Below are positions 56,001 to 64,000 of a stretch of DNA of 64,000 bases, piece after piece. Below the pieces are notes generated by a model that ran no database searches, was not told where the DNA came from, and was given only the letters and a program-made list of their open reading frames with translations. The first letter of the stretch is position 1. Each line of letters begins with the position of its first letter. The DNA comes from Halorussus salinus (GTDB lineage Archaea; Halobacteriota; Halobacteria; Halobacteriales; Haladaptataceae), in assembly GCF_004765815.2 (NCBI RefSeq), contig NZ_SBIS02000008.1, positions 186,001-250,000 of the forward strand, given 5' to 3'. Made by a program: the position numbers and the translations under genes.

Positions 56001-57911
56001 TCAAGCGTCCGCGAGATTCCTCGGCGGCCGAGGAGCGAGTGCGCCCGCGGCGCTCGCCGTCGTCGTGTTCTCGGAGCGACCGACCGACCAGACGGCGTAC
56101 CCGCCGTTTGCGTAGATTCGGTTCACGGCCACGTCGGCCCGAAGTTCGGCGACGGTCTCGTTAGTGTAGACGACGTTTCGCCGCTGGTTGAACTCCTTCA
56201 GGGACTCGTAGTACTCGCGGTCGTACTCCTTCGTGACGAGGTACGTCGGCGTCCCGTTGACGACGCCCCGGAGGCTGTCGTTGGACCCGTAGCCGAAGTA
56301 CCTCGGTATCGGCGACCGCGGACCGAAACTATCGAACACCTCCTCGGTCGTTCCCGAGCCGAGATACGCCCCCATCTTGAACGAAACGTCGTGAGACACC
56401 GCGACGCCCTCCGGTTCGTAGTGGTCGTAGAACCAGTCGGTGCCGTCCCGTTCGGTGAACGTCATGTGCTGGCGGAGCTGGTACGAGTTCGTGACCGAAA
56501 TCGGGACCGCGACGAGGAGCAACACGACGACGCCGACGAGGGCGACCTGCCGGAGACGGTCGCGGGTGGCGACGGTGGGTTCGTCGTCGAGAACCGTCGC
56601 GGTCAGCAGTCGGTACACCAGCAACCCCGCGAGGAGGGTCGCCATCAAAATCATGTACCGGGAGTTGCGGACCGGGTTGTACGCGATGACGTACGTGACG
56701 ATGGTGACGACCGCCATCGCCGCGCCGACGAAGAACTGCGACGAGAGCCAGACCTCCGAGAACTCCGCCCTGCGCCGCCAGAACCGAACCGCCGCGACCA
56801 CCGTGGCGACGCCCGCCAACCCGCAGATGAGGAATATCGGTCCGTACTTGTCCACGAACCCGAGCGCGAGTTGTTGCAGGCTGTGGGCGCGATTCACCTG
56901 CGAGACGCCGTAGGATTGGGCGACCGTCGAGTGAGAACTCTCGGTGAACCCGAGCGAGGTGCGCACGTAGTCGCGTATCAACTCGAAGTGCGCGTACCAG
57001 ACCAGCCACGTCACGAAGACGAAGCCGAGTATCCCGACTTCGAGTTTGTCGTCGAACGATAGTTCGAGCGTCCGGCTGTAGACGCGCCGCACGACGAGCG
57101 AGACGGAGAGAGCGACGACGACGTACAGCGACGTGACCGGGTGGAAGAAGACGAACGACGACGCGACGAGGACGACCAGCCCGAGGTACGAACGGTTTCG
57201 CGTGTCGTGGTACTTGACGAGCAGGAACAAGAACGCCGGGAACGTCATGAACGAGAAGATAGCGGGGTGGAGCGTGTGGTGGAACTTCGAGTACAGGAGC
57301 GGAACCGCGCAGGCGAGCGTCGCCACCGCGACCCGGTTGCTCCGCACGAACTGTCGGCTGAGTAGGTAGACGCCGAGGAGGTACACGGGGTTGAAGAACG
57401 CCGAGAGGAGGGGCGAGAACGCCCGCACCGGAAGCCCGACGAAGCGCAACTCCGCAAGCAGGAGGTGGACGACGGGGTAGATGTTGTACGGCTGGATGTG
57501 GTCCGTGCGAAGGATTTCGTTCGTGTAGTGGACGTGGTACAGCACGTCGGCGGCGTTCCGTCCGTACATCGCCCACCCGCGGAATACCGGGAGCAGATTG
57601 AATAGGACGTAGATGACGCAGACGAACAGCAGGGCGACGCGCCAGTAGCCGTCTCGGCGCGCCGCCGAGACCAGAAAGACGACCACGGCGGCCATCAGAC
57701 CGACCGAGACGACGGCCCAAAACGCGTCGGGGTACGCCCGGTACAGCACCTCGTAGTCGGTCGCTGGCGGCGTAATCGCTATCCACGCGCTCATCGCCAG
57801 CGTGCAGAGGGCTGTCACGCCGACGAGCAGTCGCTGAACGCGTTCTAACCGTTCGTCTCGCGCGACCGACGAGAGACCGGCCATCGAGGCAACGACTCGT
57901 TTGGCGCTCAT
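56001..57911 (-). CDS. Polytopic membrane protein, probable glycan-region enzyme
   Basis: 636 residues with about 12 membrane segments. It opens with a short basic lead, then VTALCTLAMSAWIAITPPATDYEVLYRAYP; the loop with YHVHYTNEILRTDHIQPYNIYPVVHLLLAELRFVGLPVRAFSPLL and the later NPVRNSRYMILMATLLAGLLVYRLL have the layout of GT-C-type glycosyltransferases and ligases, although no DxD or catalytic acid is obvious. The C-terminal 130 residues form a soluble domain (MTFTERDGTDWFYDHYEPEGVAVSHDVSFKMG). Its ATG overlaps the stop of the GT4 gene by four bases, so it is in a glycan operon. Confidence 0.75.
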   Translation of the reverse strand: MSAKRVVASMAGLSSVARDERLERVQRLLVGVTALCTLAMSAWIAITPPATDYEVLYRAYPDAFWAVVSVGLMAAVVVFLVSAARRDGYWRVALLFVCVIYVLFNLLPVFRGWAMYGRNAADVLYHVHYTNEILRTDHIQPYNIYPVVHLLLAELRFVGLPVRAFSPLLSAFFNPVYLLGVYLLSRQFVRSNRVAVATLACAVPLLYSKFHHTLHPAIFSFMTFPAFLFLLVKYHDTRNRSYLGLVVLVASSFVFFHPVTSLYVVVALSVSLVVRRVYSRTLELSFDDKLEVGILGFVFVTWLVWYAHFELIRDYVRTSLGFTESSHSTVAQSYGVSQVNRAHSLQQLALGFVDKYGPIFLICGLAGVATVVAAVRFWRRRAEFSEVWLSSQFFVGAAMAVVTIVTYVIAYNPVRNSRYMILMATLLAGLLVYRLLTATVLDDEPTVATRDRLRQVALVGVVVLLLVAVPISVTNSYQLRQHMTFTERDGTDWFYDHYEPEGVAVSHDVSFKMGAYLGSGTTEEVFDSFGPRSPIPRYFGYGSNDSLRGVVNGTPTYLVTKEYDREYYESLKEFNQRRNVVYTNETVAELRADVAVNRIYANGGYAVWSVGRSENTTTASAAGALAPRPPRNLADA

Positions 57912-59176
57912 CGGCGATTACTCCCACTGGCGCTGTTCGGCGAGCGTCCGACGCTCGAACGCTCCCCGGTCTCGGGGTCTGCCCCCCGGTCGGTCGATTC
58001 CGCGGCGGCGTCCGCGGACGACCGAACCACGTCGGCGTATCGCTCGGCCGTCACCGAGATGCGGAAGTTCTCCTCGAAGTGGTCGCGGCCGCGCTCGCCG
58101 AGCGACTCCCGGAGGTCGGGCGAGTCCGCGAGTCGCCGCGCGATTGCGGTCAGGCGCTCGAAGTCGCCGTCCGCGTAGCCGACCGACTCGCCGCCCAGAA
58201 AGCGGCCGGGGTCCACGTCGAGGCTGACGACCGGGGTCCCGCTGCGCCACGCTTCGAGGAACGTGTTCGGGAACCCCTCCTGCGCGGAGGTGTTGACCAG
58301 CGCGTACGCCCGGTCGTAGTAGTCGTAAATCTCGTCGGGCGGCACCTTCCCCGGAAACCGGACGTTGTCGAGTCGGTCGGCGCGGCGGGCGATTTCGTCG
58401 TAGTACGCGGGGTCGTTCTCCTCCGCGCCGACGAGGAGGAACCGAACGTCGGGCAGGCGCTCGGCGAGGTCCAGAAACAGGTGCGGGCGCTTCTGGTCGC
58501 GGTTGATGCGGCCGACGTAGAGGAAGAACTCGCCGTCGGCGGCGGAGTGAGCGTCGGTTTCGGCGGTCTCCTCGTCGGCGTCTGCGCGGGACGTATCCTC
58601 CTCGACCGGCGGATACCCGTTGGGGACGACCGTCGAGTCGACGCCGAACGACTCCCGGAGGCGGCGCTGTTGGCGCGGCGATTGGGCGACGATGCCGTCG
58701 GCGTCCCGAATCACTCGCCGGAAAGCCGTCGCCAGCGGGTCGGTGCGGTCGGCGTCGGACTCGGCGTGGGAATCGACGGCGAGGTTGTACACCCATGCGC
58801 TACCGAGGAGTCGGGAGAAGGCGTAGGTGATGGTCGCCTTGAGGCGGTCGCCCCGGAAGACGCACACGTCGGCGTCGGCCCGCCGCATCGCGTCGAACAG
58901 GCGCGCGAGGTCCGGGAATCGGCGATAGGCCGCCCGCTCGTCGGTCGGAGTGTACGCCCGGTGGAGGGTGACGCCGTCGCGTCGCTCGGTCTTCGGTTGG
59001 CCGTAGTCGCCGACCACGAAGTGAACGTCGAACTCGTCGCGGAGTTGCTGGCTCAAGAGGTAGAGTTGTCGCTCGGCACCGCCGGGCGAGATGTCGTCTA
59101 CGTCCCGGAAGTACGTGTAGGCGATGAGCGAGACGACGCAGACGCTGAGGCGGTCGGAGGCCTCGGTCGCGGTCAT
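57908..59176 (-). CDS. GT4 glycosyltransferase
   Basis: 422 residues. GT-B fold: an N-terminal acceptor half with LYLLSQQLRDEFDVHFVVGDYGQP and the donor half with FLYVGRINRDQKRPHLFLDLAERLPDVRFLLVGAEEN, VRFPGKVPPDEIYDYYDRAYALVNTSAQEGFPNTFLEAWRSGTPVV. The E-x7-E motif (EGFPNTFLEAW) is complete. The Arg/Asp-rich tail from DAAAESTDRGADPETGERSS is low complexity. Sugar donor not readable. Overlaps the polytopic membrane gene by four bases. Confidence 0.9.
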   Translation of the reverse strand: MTATEASDRLSVCVVSLIAYTYFRDVDDISPGGAERQLYLLSQQLRDEFDVHFVVGDYGQPKTERRDGVTLHRAYTPTDERAAYRRFPDLARLFDAMRRADADVCVFRGDRLKATITYAFSRLLGSAWVYNLAVDSHAESDADRTDPLATAFRRVIRDADGIVAQSPRQQRRLRESFGVDSTVVPNGYPPVEEDTSRADADEETAETDAHSAADGEFFLYVGRINRDQKRPHLFLDLAERLPDVRFLLVGAEENDPAYYDEIARRADRLDNVRFPGKVPPDEIYDYYDRAYALVNTSAQEGFPNTFLEAWRSGTPVVSLDVDPGRFLGGESVGYADGDFERLTAIARRLADSPDLRESLGERGRDHFEENFRISVTAERYADVVRSSADAAAESTDRGADPETGERSSVGRSPNSASGSNRR

Positions 59177-59297
59177 TGGAAACCAGAGAAAACAGCGATT
59201 CGCAAAAGCGTTTGGGCGCGTGTCCCAGTTTCGGCGGGACCGGTTATCGCTCGCGCGCGACCGGTTTGGCGAGCCGATTCGCGCGCCGCGTCCCCGG

Positions 59298-60518
59298 CTA
59301 ACCGAGTCGGTTCACCTGCGCCTCGACGAAGCCGCTTCCGTCGTGGTACTTGAGCGTGGCGTCGCGCCACCCTGACCCGTCGTGGTGGCGGACGACCGGG
59401 CCGGAGGGTCCCGTCGAGTCGCTCCGCGCTTCGAACGCGCCGAGGTCGGGGGCCTCGCCCGCGTAGTCGAGTCCCACGTCGGTGCCAGCATCGACCACGG
59501 GACTGTCGGTCGCGGGCCGGAGGAACCCGTCGGCGTCGGGGTCCGTACTCCGGAACTGCGGGTCGCCGATACCGAGGGTCCAGGTGTTGCGGGTCTCCTC
59601 GTCCTCGGAGCCGGTGTCAACGGCACCGTTCGCGTTCTGATACGCGATGCAGTTTCGGTAGACGTGGGTCGCGTCGCTACCGTTGTCCCACGCGACGTAG
59701 CCCTGCCCGCCGTTGTCGTAGCTGGTGCAGTTGAACACTTCGATGGTCTTGTTCGCGCCGTTGTGGTTGAACCCGTTGTAGGAGTTGTCGTACGCGCGGC
59801 AGTGCTGGACGACGTGGCCGCCGGAGGTCGCGCTCCCGTTGCTCCCTCCGAGTTTGAACCCGTTTCCGTTGCCGCCGTTCAGCCCGTTGCCGAACGAGGC
59901 ACAGTTCTCGATGCGACAATCGACGCTCTCCCACAGGTCCACGCCGTCGTCGGAGTTCCCGTACGACACGGAGTTTCGGAGCGTGTTTCGCGCCGTGTCC
60001 GAGAACTGGATGCCGTCGGCGTCGCCCGCGTTCCCCACGTTCCCGTGGGCAGTCACGTTCGTCACGAGGTTGTCGTGCGCGCCGTTGTAGAGCGCGAAGC
60101 CGACGAGGTAGCAGTTGCGAACCTCCAAATCGGCGAACGTGTTGTGGTGGTTCGAAGAGCCGTCGGCGACGATGCCCATGTACGGACTGTTCTCGACGGT
60201 GAGGTTGCGTATCTCCCAGTGAGCCACGTTCAGGCTCACCCCGCCCGCGTCGTAGGCGCTCCAGCCGCCGGAGTCGGGACCGTCGAAGCGAATCACCGGG
60301 CGTTCGTCCCGATAGCCCGCGAGGACGATGGGGTCGCTCTCGGTCCCGTCGGAGCCGTTCAGGCTGACGTTACTGCTCCGGTCGTACGTCCCTCCTCGGA
60401 GGTAGATGGTGTCGCCGGGACCGACGCTGTCGGCCGCCGCCTCGATGCTCCCGAGCGGGTCCGCCTTCGTGCCCGCGTTGCCGTCACTGCCGTCAGGTGC
60501 GACGAAATAGGTAGCCAT
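59298..60518 (-). CDS. Unexported beta-helix protein, tail-spike-like (PL9-like)
   Basis: 406 residues. It starts directly with the DUF1565-like cap MATYFVAPDGSDGNAGTKADPLGSIEAAADSVGPGDTIYLRGGTYDR and has no signal peptide. The beta-helix contains SDDGVDLW and GNGNGFKLGG like its exported paralog. The end is different: VVRHHDGSGWRDATLKYHDGSGFVEAQVNRLG holds two (K/R)(Y/H)HDGSG(W/F) units, a motif I associate with haloarchaeal virus tail/spike proteins. It is 9 bases downstream of a small gene with a tail-fibre-like start. Either a host glycan-modifying enzyme or a domesticated viral depolymerase. Confidence 0.75.
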   Translation of the reverse strand: MATYFVAPDGSDGNAGTKADPLGSIEAAADSVGPGDTIYLRGGTYDRSSNVSLNGSDGTESDPIVLAGYRDERPVIRFDGPDSGGWSAYDAGGVSLNVAHWEIRNLTVENSPYMGIVADGSSNHHNTFADLEVRNCYLVGFALYNGAHDNLVTNVTAHGNVGNAGDADGIQFSDTARNTLRNSVSYGNSDDGVDLWESVDCRIENCASFGNGLNGGNGNGFKLGGSNGSATSGGHVVQHCRAYDNSYNGFNHNGANKTIEVFNCTSYDNGGQGYVAWDNGSDATHVYRNCIAYQNANGAVDTGSEDEETRNTWTLGIGDPQFRSTDPDADGFLRPATDSPVVDAGTDVGLDYAGEAPDLGAFEARSDSTGPSGPVVRHHDGSGWRDATLKYHDGSGFVEAQVNRLG

Positions 60519-60527
60519 AGTGGAGAG

Positions 60528-60830
60528 CTAGCTCGTGTCTATCCAGACATCGCCCTGACTCCCGTTCGGCTCGGTGTCCTGTACGTAGATGTCGCCCTCG
60601 ATACCGCCGAGGGTCGTGAGGTAGTTCCACTGGGAGCCGTCTCCGAGAAACACCTTCTTCGAGTCCGTGGCGAGGAACTTCGCACCCTGCTTGGGGTCGT
60701 AGTCGCCGCGGTTGGACTCGGCGTCCCTGATTTCGACGCCGGTGTCCAGTTTCTCGAAGTTCTCGTTGACCGGAACGTCCCAGTCATCTGTCCCTTTCGT
60801 CGGCGTGTTGTATCCGTGGTTAGTCGTCAT
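60528..60830 (-). CDS. Small tail-fibre-like protein
   Basis: 100 residues. The opening MTTNHGYNTPTKGTDDWDVPVNENFEKLDTGVEIRD resembles the N-termini of phage and haloarchaeal tail/fibre-associated proteins (pattern NxG(Y/W)xxPxxGxxDWDxPxNxNF), and FLATDSKKVFLGDGSQWNYLTTLGGIEGDIYVQDTEPN recalls repetitive fibre segments. No signal peptide. It directly precedes the beta-helix gene and shares a TATA box at 60866-60876. Function likely to anchor or assist that enzyme; this is inference. Confidence 0.55.
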   Translation of the reverse strand: MTTNHGYNTPTKGTDDWDVPVNENFEKLDTGVEIRDAESNRGDYDPKQGAKFLATDSKKVFLGDGSQWNYLTTLGGIEGDIYVQDTEPNGSQGDVWIDTS

Positions 60831-60865
60831 TGGTAGCTCGCGTGCAGTTGAGCAGAGTGAAGAGA

Positions 60866-60876
60866 TAGCTTATAAA
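60866..60876 (-). promoter_or_regulatory. TATA box for the tail-like operon
   Basis: GATTTATAAGC on the minus strand lies 41 bases before the ATG at 60830, giving a leader of about 15 bases for the tail-like gene and the following beta-helix gene. Confidence 0.55.
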
Positions 60877-61075
60877 TCTTCTTCTCTGCATTGAGATTTC
60901 TTCGGTCTGACCCCCCGATTTTCGACGCTCCGCCGGCGAAGTCGGCGTCGCGTCGGGCGACCGTTCGTCGTCGCCACCGCCTGCGAGGCCCCGGACGCCG
61001 CCAGCACCGCGACGGAAGCCGACCCCGCCACCGCCGGACGAACTTTTTTCTCGGAGAACGGCGAGGCTCAGAGCC

Positions 61076-62161
61076 ATGAACGTTGGCTATCTCGTCGGGA
61101 CGTTCTCTACCGGGGGTGCGGAGACGATGCTGTTGCGCCAGATTCGACACGGTGACAGACGGCCCGTGGTATTCCGACTTGGCGGTCCCGACGACCTCGA
61201 AGCGAAGTTTCGAGCGACCGGAGCGACGGTCGTGAACCTCGACGTGGGTTCTATCGCCGACCCGCGGGACCTGAACCGCGCGCGTTCGACACTCGCGCGC
61301 TACGACCTCGACGTACTCCACGCTCACCTCCCCTACTCCATGGTCGTCGCTCGACTCGCCGGACGGGCGGCGGGCGTCGAAGCCGTCGTCGCCACCCACC
61401 ACAATGTGACCGCGGAGTGGGGTCGGGCGATTCGGGCCGTCGAGCAGGCGACCCGACCGCTCGATAGCCGCGAGGTCGCGGTCTCGAACGCGGTCCGCGA
61501 GAGCCAGTCGTCGCCGTTCGACGCGACCGAGTGGAGTACGATACACAACGGTATCGACGTGGCGGGGTTCAACGACGAGGTCCGGAGCGCCGCGGTCCCG
61601 TCGGAGCTACGGGCGACTCTCGATTCGGACGGCCCGGTGTTCCTGAACGTCGGGCGGTACGTCCCGCAGAAAGCCCAGCACCTCCTCGTGGAAGCGATGG
61701 ACCGAGTCGCGTCGGAGTTGCCCGAGAGCCACGCCGTCGTGGTCGGCCACGGGCCGCTCGGCGACGCGCTCGAAGCGCGCGTCGCCGAACTCGGACTCGA
61801 AGACCACGTGTCCGTGACCGGGAAGGTCCCCGAGATACACCCCTACTACGCGCTGGCGGACGTGTTCGTCCTGCCGTCGCTGTACGAGGGCCACCCGCTA
61901 ACCGCGCTCGAAGCCATGGCCGCGGAACTCCCGCTGGTCGGCACCCGCGTCTCGGGCATCGAGGAAACCGTCACTCCCGAAGTCGGGCGACTCGTCCCGC
62001 CGCGGTCGCGCGAAAGTCTCGCCGAGGCGATGCTCGAAGTCGCGCGGGACGACCCCGAGGGCATGGGGTCGCGCGCCTACCAGCGTGCGAGCGAGCAGTT
62101 CGACATCTCGCGGATGGTCGCGGCCCACGAGGAGTTGTACGAACTCCTCGTAGAAGGGTGA
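61076..62161 (+). CDS. GT4 glycosyltransferase
   Basis: 361 residues from MNVGYLVGTFSTGGAETMLL, whose G-G-A-E-T is the usual GT4 opening. The donor half has FLNVGRYVPQKAQHLLVEAM, VVGHGPLGDALEARVAELGLEDHVSVTGKVPEIHPYYALADVFVLPSLYEGHPLTALEAMAAELPLVGT. The E-x7-E motif (EGHPLTALEAM) is intact. Probably adds a sugar in the surface glycan; donor unknown. It is divergent from the tail-like operon and unlinked by overlap to the next GT4. Confidence 0.9.
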   Translation: MNVGYLVGTFSTGGAETMLLRQIRHGDRRPVVFRLGGPDDLEAKFRATGATVVNLDVGSIADPRDLNRARSTLARYDLDVLHAHLPYSMVVARLAGRAAGVEAVVATHHNVTAEWGRAIRAVEQATRPLDSREVAVSNAVRESQSSPFDATEWSTIHNGIDVAGFNDEVRSAAVPSELRATLDSDGPVFLNVGRYVPQKAQHLLVEAMDRVASELPESHAVVVGHGPLGDALEARVAELGLEDHVSVTGKVPEIHPYYALADVFVLPSLYEGHPLTALEAMAAELPLVGTRVSGIEETVTPEVGRLVPPRSRESLAEAMLEVARDDPEGMGSRAYQRASEQFDISRMVAAHEELYELLVEG

Positions 62162-62441
62162 GCGTACGAGAGTAGTTCAGGGGGAGCGAACGCACGGCGC
62201 GAACGTTACGGCGAGCCGCAAGCAATACAACGGCATTCTTGAAATAGGTATATAATATCTTTCCACATCTATGTCGTTCTCAGACAGTGATATAGAATTT
62301 TCTCAGGGCGAAGGACCGAGGAGCCTCGACTAAAGCCATCCCGGCGGGCGCACGTCCACCGCGCTCTCGCCGCGGGACCGAGCGCGACCGCCGCGCTCCT
62401 GCCCGGAGATTTTTGCCCGCGCACGTGGTGGCCGGACAGAG
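62162..62441. promoter_or_regulatory. AT-rich promoter region between two GT4 genes
   Basis: The gap is GC-rich at both ends with an AT-rich centre. TATATAATATC at 62250-62260 is the strongest TATA-like box in this part of the window. An ATG at 62271 opens a 20-codon frame (MSFSDSDIEFSQ...) ending at 62333, possibly a micro-ORF or leader. If the box drives the 62442 gene, its leader is about 165 bases, long for a haloarchaeon. Confidence 0.4.
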
Positions 62442-63668
62442 ATGACTATCGAACAGCGCGCGACGACCGGCGACGAGTCGTACCGCGTCCTCGCGGGCGC
62501 GGTCCAACACCCGACCCGCGTCCACCCGTATCGGACGGTGTTCAATCAGCGGTCGCTGGAGGCGCTACAGGAGGCTGGCGCGGCGGTGGACGTGCTGTCG
62601 CCGACGCCGTTCGCGCCGCCGGTCGGCCCCTACTCGGAGTACGGCGAGGTCCCGACGGTCGAGTCGTTCGACGAGTACCCGGTCCACCACCCGCGGTTTC
62701 TCTACGCGCTCCCCAAGCGGTTTTTCTACCACCTCTCGGGTGACTCGCTGGCCAAGCGCGCGAGTCGCTACGCCGCCCGGACGTTCCCCGAACCCGACGT
62801 GGTCCACGCCGCGTCGATATACCTCGACGGCTACGGCCTGCTCCCGTACGCCAGACGGCGCGACCTCCCGCTGTTCGTCGTGGCCCACGGCGACGTACTG
62901 CTCAACTACGAGACGTTCTCGAACGCGGTCAGAGACCGCATCGCCGAGACGCTCGACTACGCGACCGAAGTCCTCTGCGTGAGCGAGGACTTCGCCGAGC
63001 GCGCGACGCGACTGACCGACGAGGAGAAGATTCGGCTCCTCCCCATCGGCGCGAACCCCGACCGGTTCCCGACCGAGCGCCGCGACGAGATACGCGCCTC
63101 GCTCGGCATCGACCCCGAGACGACGCTGGTGCTGTTCTGCGGCCAGTTCATCGAGCGCAAGGGCGTCGGCGAGATAATCGACGTGTTGCCGCGTCTGGAC
63201 GACGACGAGACCGAACTCGCCTGCATCGCCCACACGGGCGACCTGAAAGCCGACCTCGAACGCGCGCTGGCCGAGTCGCCGGTCGCGGGCCGACTGCTGG
63301 AGAGCGTGCCGACGCCCGAACTCCGGGAGTGGTTCGCGGCCGCCGACCTCCTGTTGCTCCCGAGTTACGGCGAGGGTCGCCCGACGGTCATCTACGAGGC
63401 GATGGCGAGCGAGACCGCGGTCCTCGGTTCGACGGCGGGCGGCATCCCCGAGCAGGTCGCCGACGGCGAGACGGGACTCCTCGTGCCGCCGGGCGACGCC
63501 GACGCGCTGGAACGCGCCCTCGCGGAACTGGTCGGCGACCGGAACCGCCTCCGCCGGATGGGCGAGCGTGGCCACCGGCGACTCCTCGAAGAGGGCTGGA
63601 CGTGGGAACAACACGCCGAGCAACTTCGGCAGGTCCACCGCGAGGCGATACCGCAGACCCAGACGTGA
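62442..63668 (+). CDS. GT4 glycosyltransferase
   Basis: 408 residues. After VLAGAVQHPTRVHPYRTVFNQRSLEALQEAGAAVDVLSPTPFAPP, the GT-B donor half has LFCGQFIERKGVGEIIDVLPRLDDDETELACIAHTGDLKADLERALAESPVAG and LPSYGEGRPTVIYEAMASETAVLGSTAGGIPEQVADGETGLLVPPGD. E-x7-E is EGRPTVIYEAM. Related to the capsular and mannosyl GT4 group. The start is the first ATG after an AT-rich leader; no SD is needed in this lineage. Confidence 0.9.
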   Translation: MTIEQRATTGDESYRVLAGAVQHPTRVHPYRTVFNQRSLEALQEAGAAVDVLSPTPFAPPVGPYSEYGEVPTVESFDEYPVHHPRFLYALPKRFFYHLSGDSLAKRASRYAARTFPEPDVVHAASIYLDGYGLLPYARRRDLPLFVVAHGDVLLNYETFSNAVRDRIAETLDYATEVLCVSEDFAERATRLTDEEKIRLLPIGANPDRFPTERRDEIRASLGIDPETTLVLFCGQFIERKGVGEIIDVLPRLDDDETELACIAHTGDLKADLERALAESPVAGRLLESVPTPELREWFAAADLLLLPSYGEGRPTVIYEAMASETAVLGSTAGGIPEQVADGETGLLVPPGDADALERALAELVGDRNRLRRMGERGHRRLLEEGWTWEQHAEQLRQVHREAIPQTQT

Positions 63669-63708
63669 GAGCGCGGTCGTTCGAGTACGGTCGTTCGAAC
63701 GTTCGAAC

Positions 63709-63832
63709 CGAGTTACGAAGTTCGAGTTTTCGAAGGACGAGTTACGAAGTACGAGTCAGCGAGGAGCGACGTACGAGGTCGGAGTCGGCGAGTTCCGAGT
63801 TACGAGAGACGAGTGAGCGGGACGAGTTACGA
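63709..63832 (+). repeat. Four-copy CGAGTTACGA decamer array
   Basis: CGAGTTACGA occurs at 63709-63718, 63738-63747, 63796-63805 and 63823-63832, with related GTACGAG variants in between. The last copy covers the stop codon of the minus-strand gene. It may be a regulatory or recombination array; no protein motif explains it. Confidence 0.6.
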
Positions 63833-64000
63833 CTCGACCAGTCCCCGGAGGAACCCGACCCCGTAAACGAGATACTGGAGCGGGAGGAGCGCGACGACCG
63901 CGAGCGCGAGGGGGTCGCCCGTCCGCCGGAAGGCGTACGCGCAGGTCCACCCGGCCACGAGGAGGAACGCCGCCAGCCCCGCCGGGAAACCGCGCCGGAC
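63827..64000 (-). CDS. C-terminal fragment of a membrane enzyme, cut by the window
   Basis: 57 residues read from the edge to the TAA at 63827-63829: RRGFPAGLAAFLLVAGWTCA, a hinge with RRTGDPLALAVVALLPLQYL, and VYGVGFLRGLVES. Two membrane helices, the typical C-terminal end of GT2 glycosyltransferases with tail helices, which fits the glycan region. The catalytic part is outside the window, so the family is inferred. Confidence 0.5.
   Translation of the reverse strand, partial: VRRGFPAGLAAFLLVAGWTCAYAFRRTGDPLALAVVALLPLQYLVYGVGFLRGLVES

Overview
The window is chromosomal-looking DNA of a halophilic archaeon (class Halobacteria). The protein set is acidic and the DNA GC-rich. Many genes have a TATA-like box about 25-28 bases before the start codon, as expected for leaderless transcripts. 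Tat signals, a PGF-CTERM anchor, HalOD1, DUF7344 and HTH_10 proteins also point to this class. I cannot fix the genus. I see no rRNA, tRNA, transposase or CRISPR array.

Bases 1-13,500 hold a cut-off DUF354 glycan gene, a PadR regulator, a TraB/RDD-type membrane protein, an aldo/keto reductase, a metallo-beta-lactamase protein, a ComA-type phosphosulfolactate synthase, a small CGCGG-motif protein resembling a radical-SAM-modified peptide precursor, MmgE/PrpD, a TrmB-like regulator and a large PGF-CTERM surface protein. Bases 13,500-25,000 hold membrane proteins, a two-pore-domain-sized potassium channel with doubled RCK modules, a GbsR regulator divergent from a three-gene ABC exporter, thiC, a MazG-like protein, a MarR regulator facing a creatininase, an AT-rich foreign-looking coiled-coil gene, two tandem paralogous membrane proteins and an SDR.

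Bases 25,000-37,600 carry housekeeping and sensory genes (O-methyltransferase, M20 amidohydrolase, UspA, CNNM/CorC-type CBS protein, RNA ligase partner), an unassigned structured RNA candidate (about 31,373-31,660), tryptophanase, and an orphan fumarate-reductase-type flavoprotein. Two copies of a hairpin-bearing intergenic element (4152-4306 and 36475-36630) show compensatory base changes.

The most distinctive stretch is 37,632-46,489, all on the minus strand. It contains a 680-residue Tat-exported protein ending in a halocin C8-like cysteine-rich core, a pentapeptide-repeat protein fused to an ion-channel pore, a zinc-ribbon protein, a DUF2617 protein, a membrane-fused spermidine-synthase-like protein and a Tat lipoprotein. 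The last four, and perhaps the channel, look like an archaeal version of an uncharacterised bacterial membrane cassette; the halocin-like gene is its immediate neighbour.

Bases 46,500-51,900 hold an SDR/aldehyde dehydrogenase pair, small regulators and a second aldo/keto reductase. From 51,934 to the right edge is a surface-glycan region: a GT2, a DUF1616 protein, two PL9-like beta-helix proteins (one with virus-tail-like features), a polytopic glycan-type membrane protein, three GT4 enzymes and the tail of another membrane enzyme. The DUF354 gene at the left edge has related chemistry.
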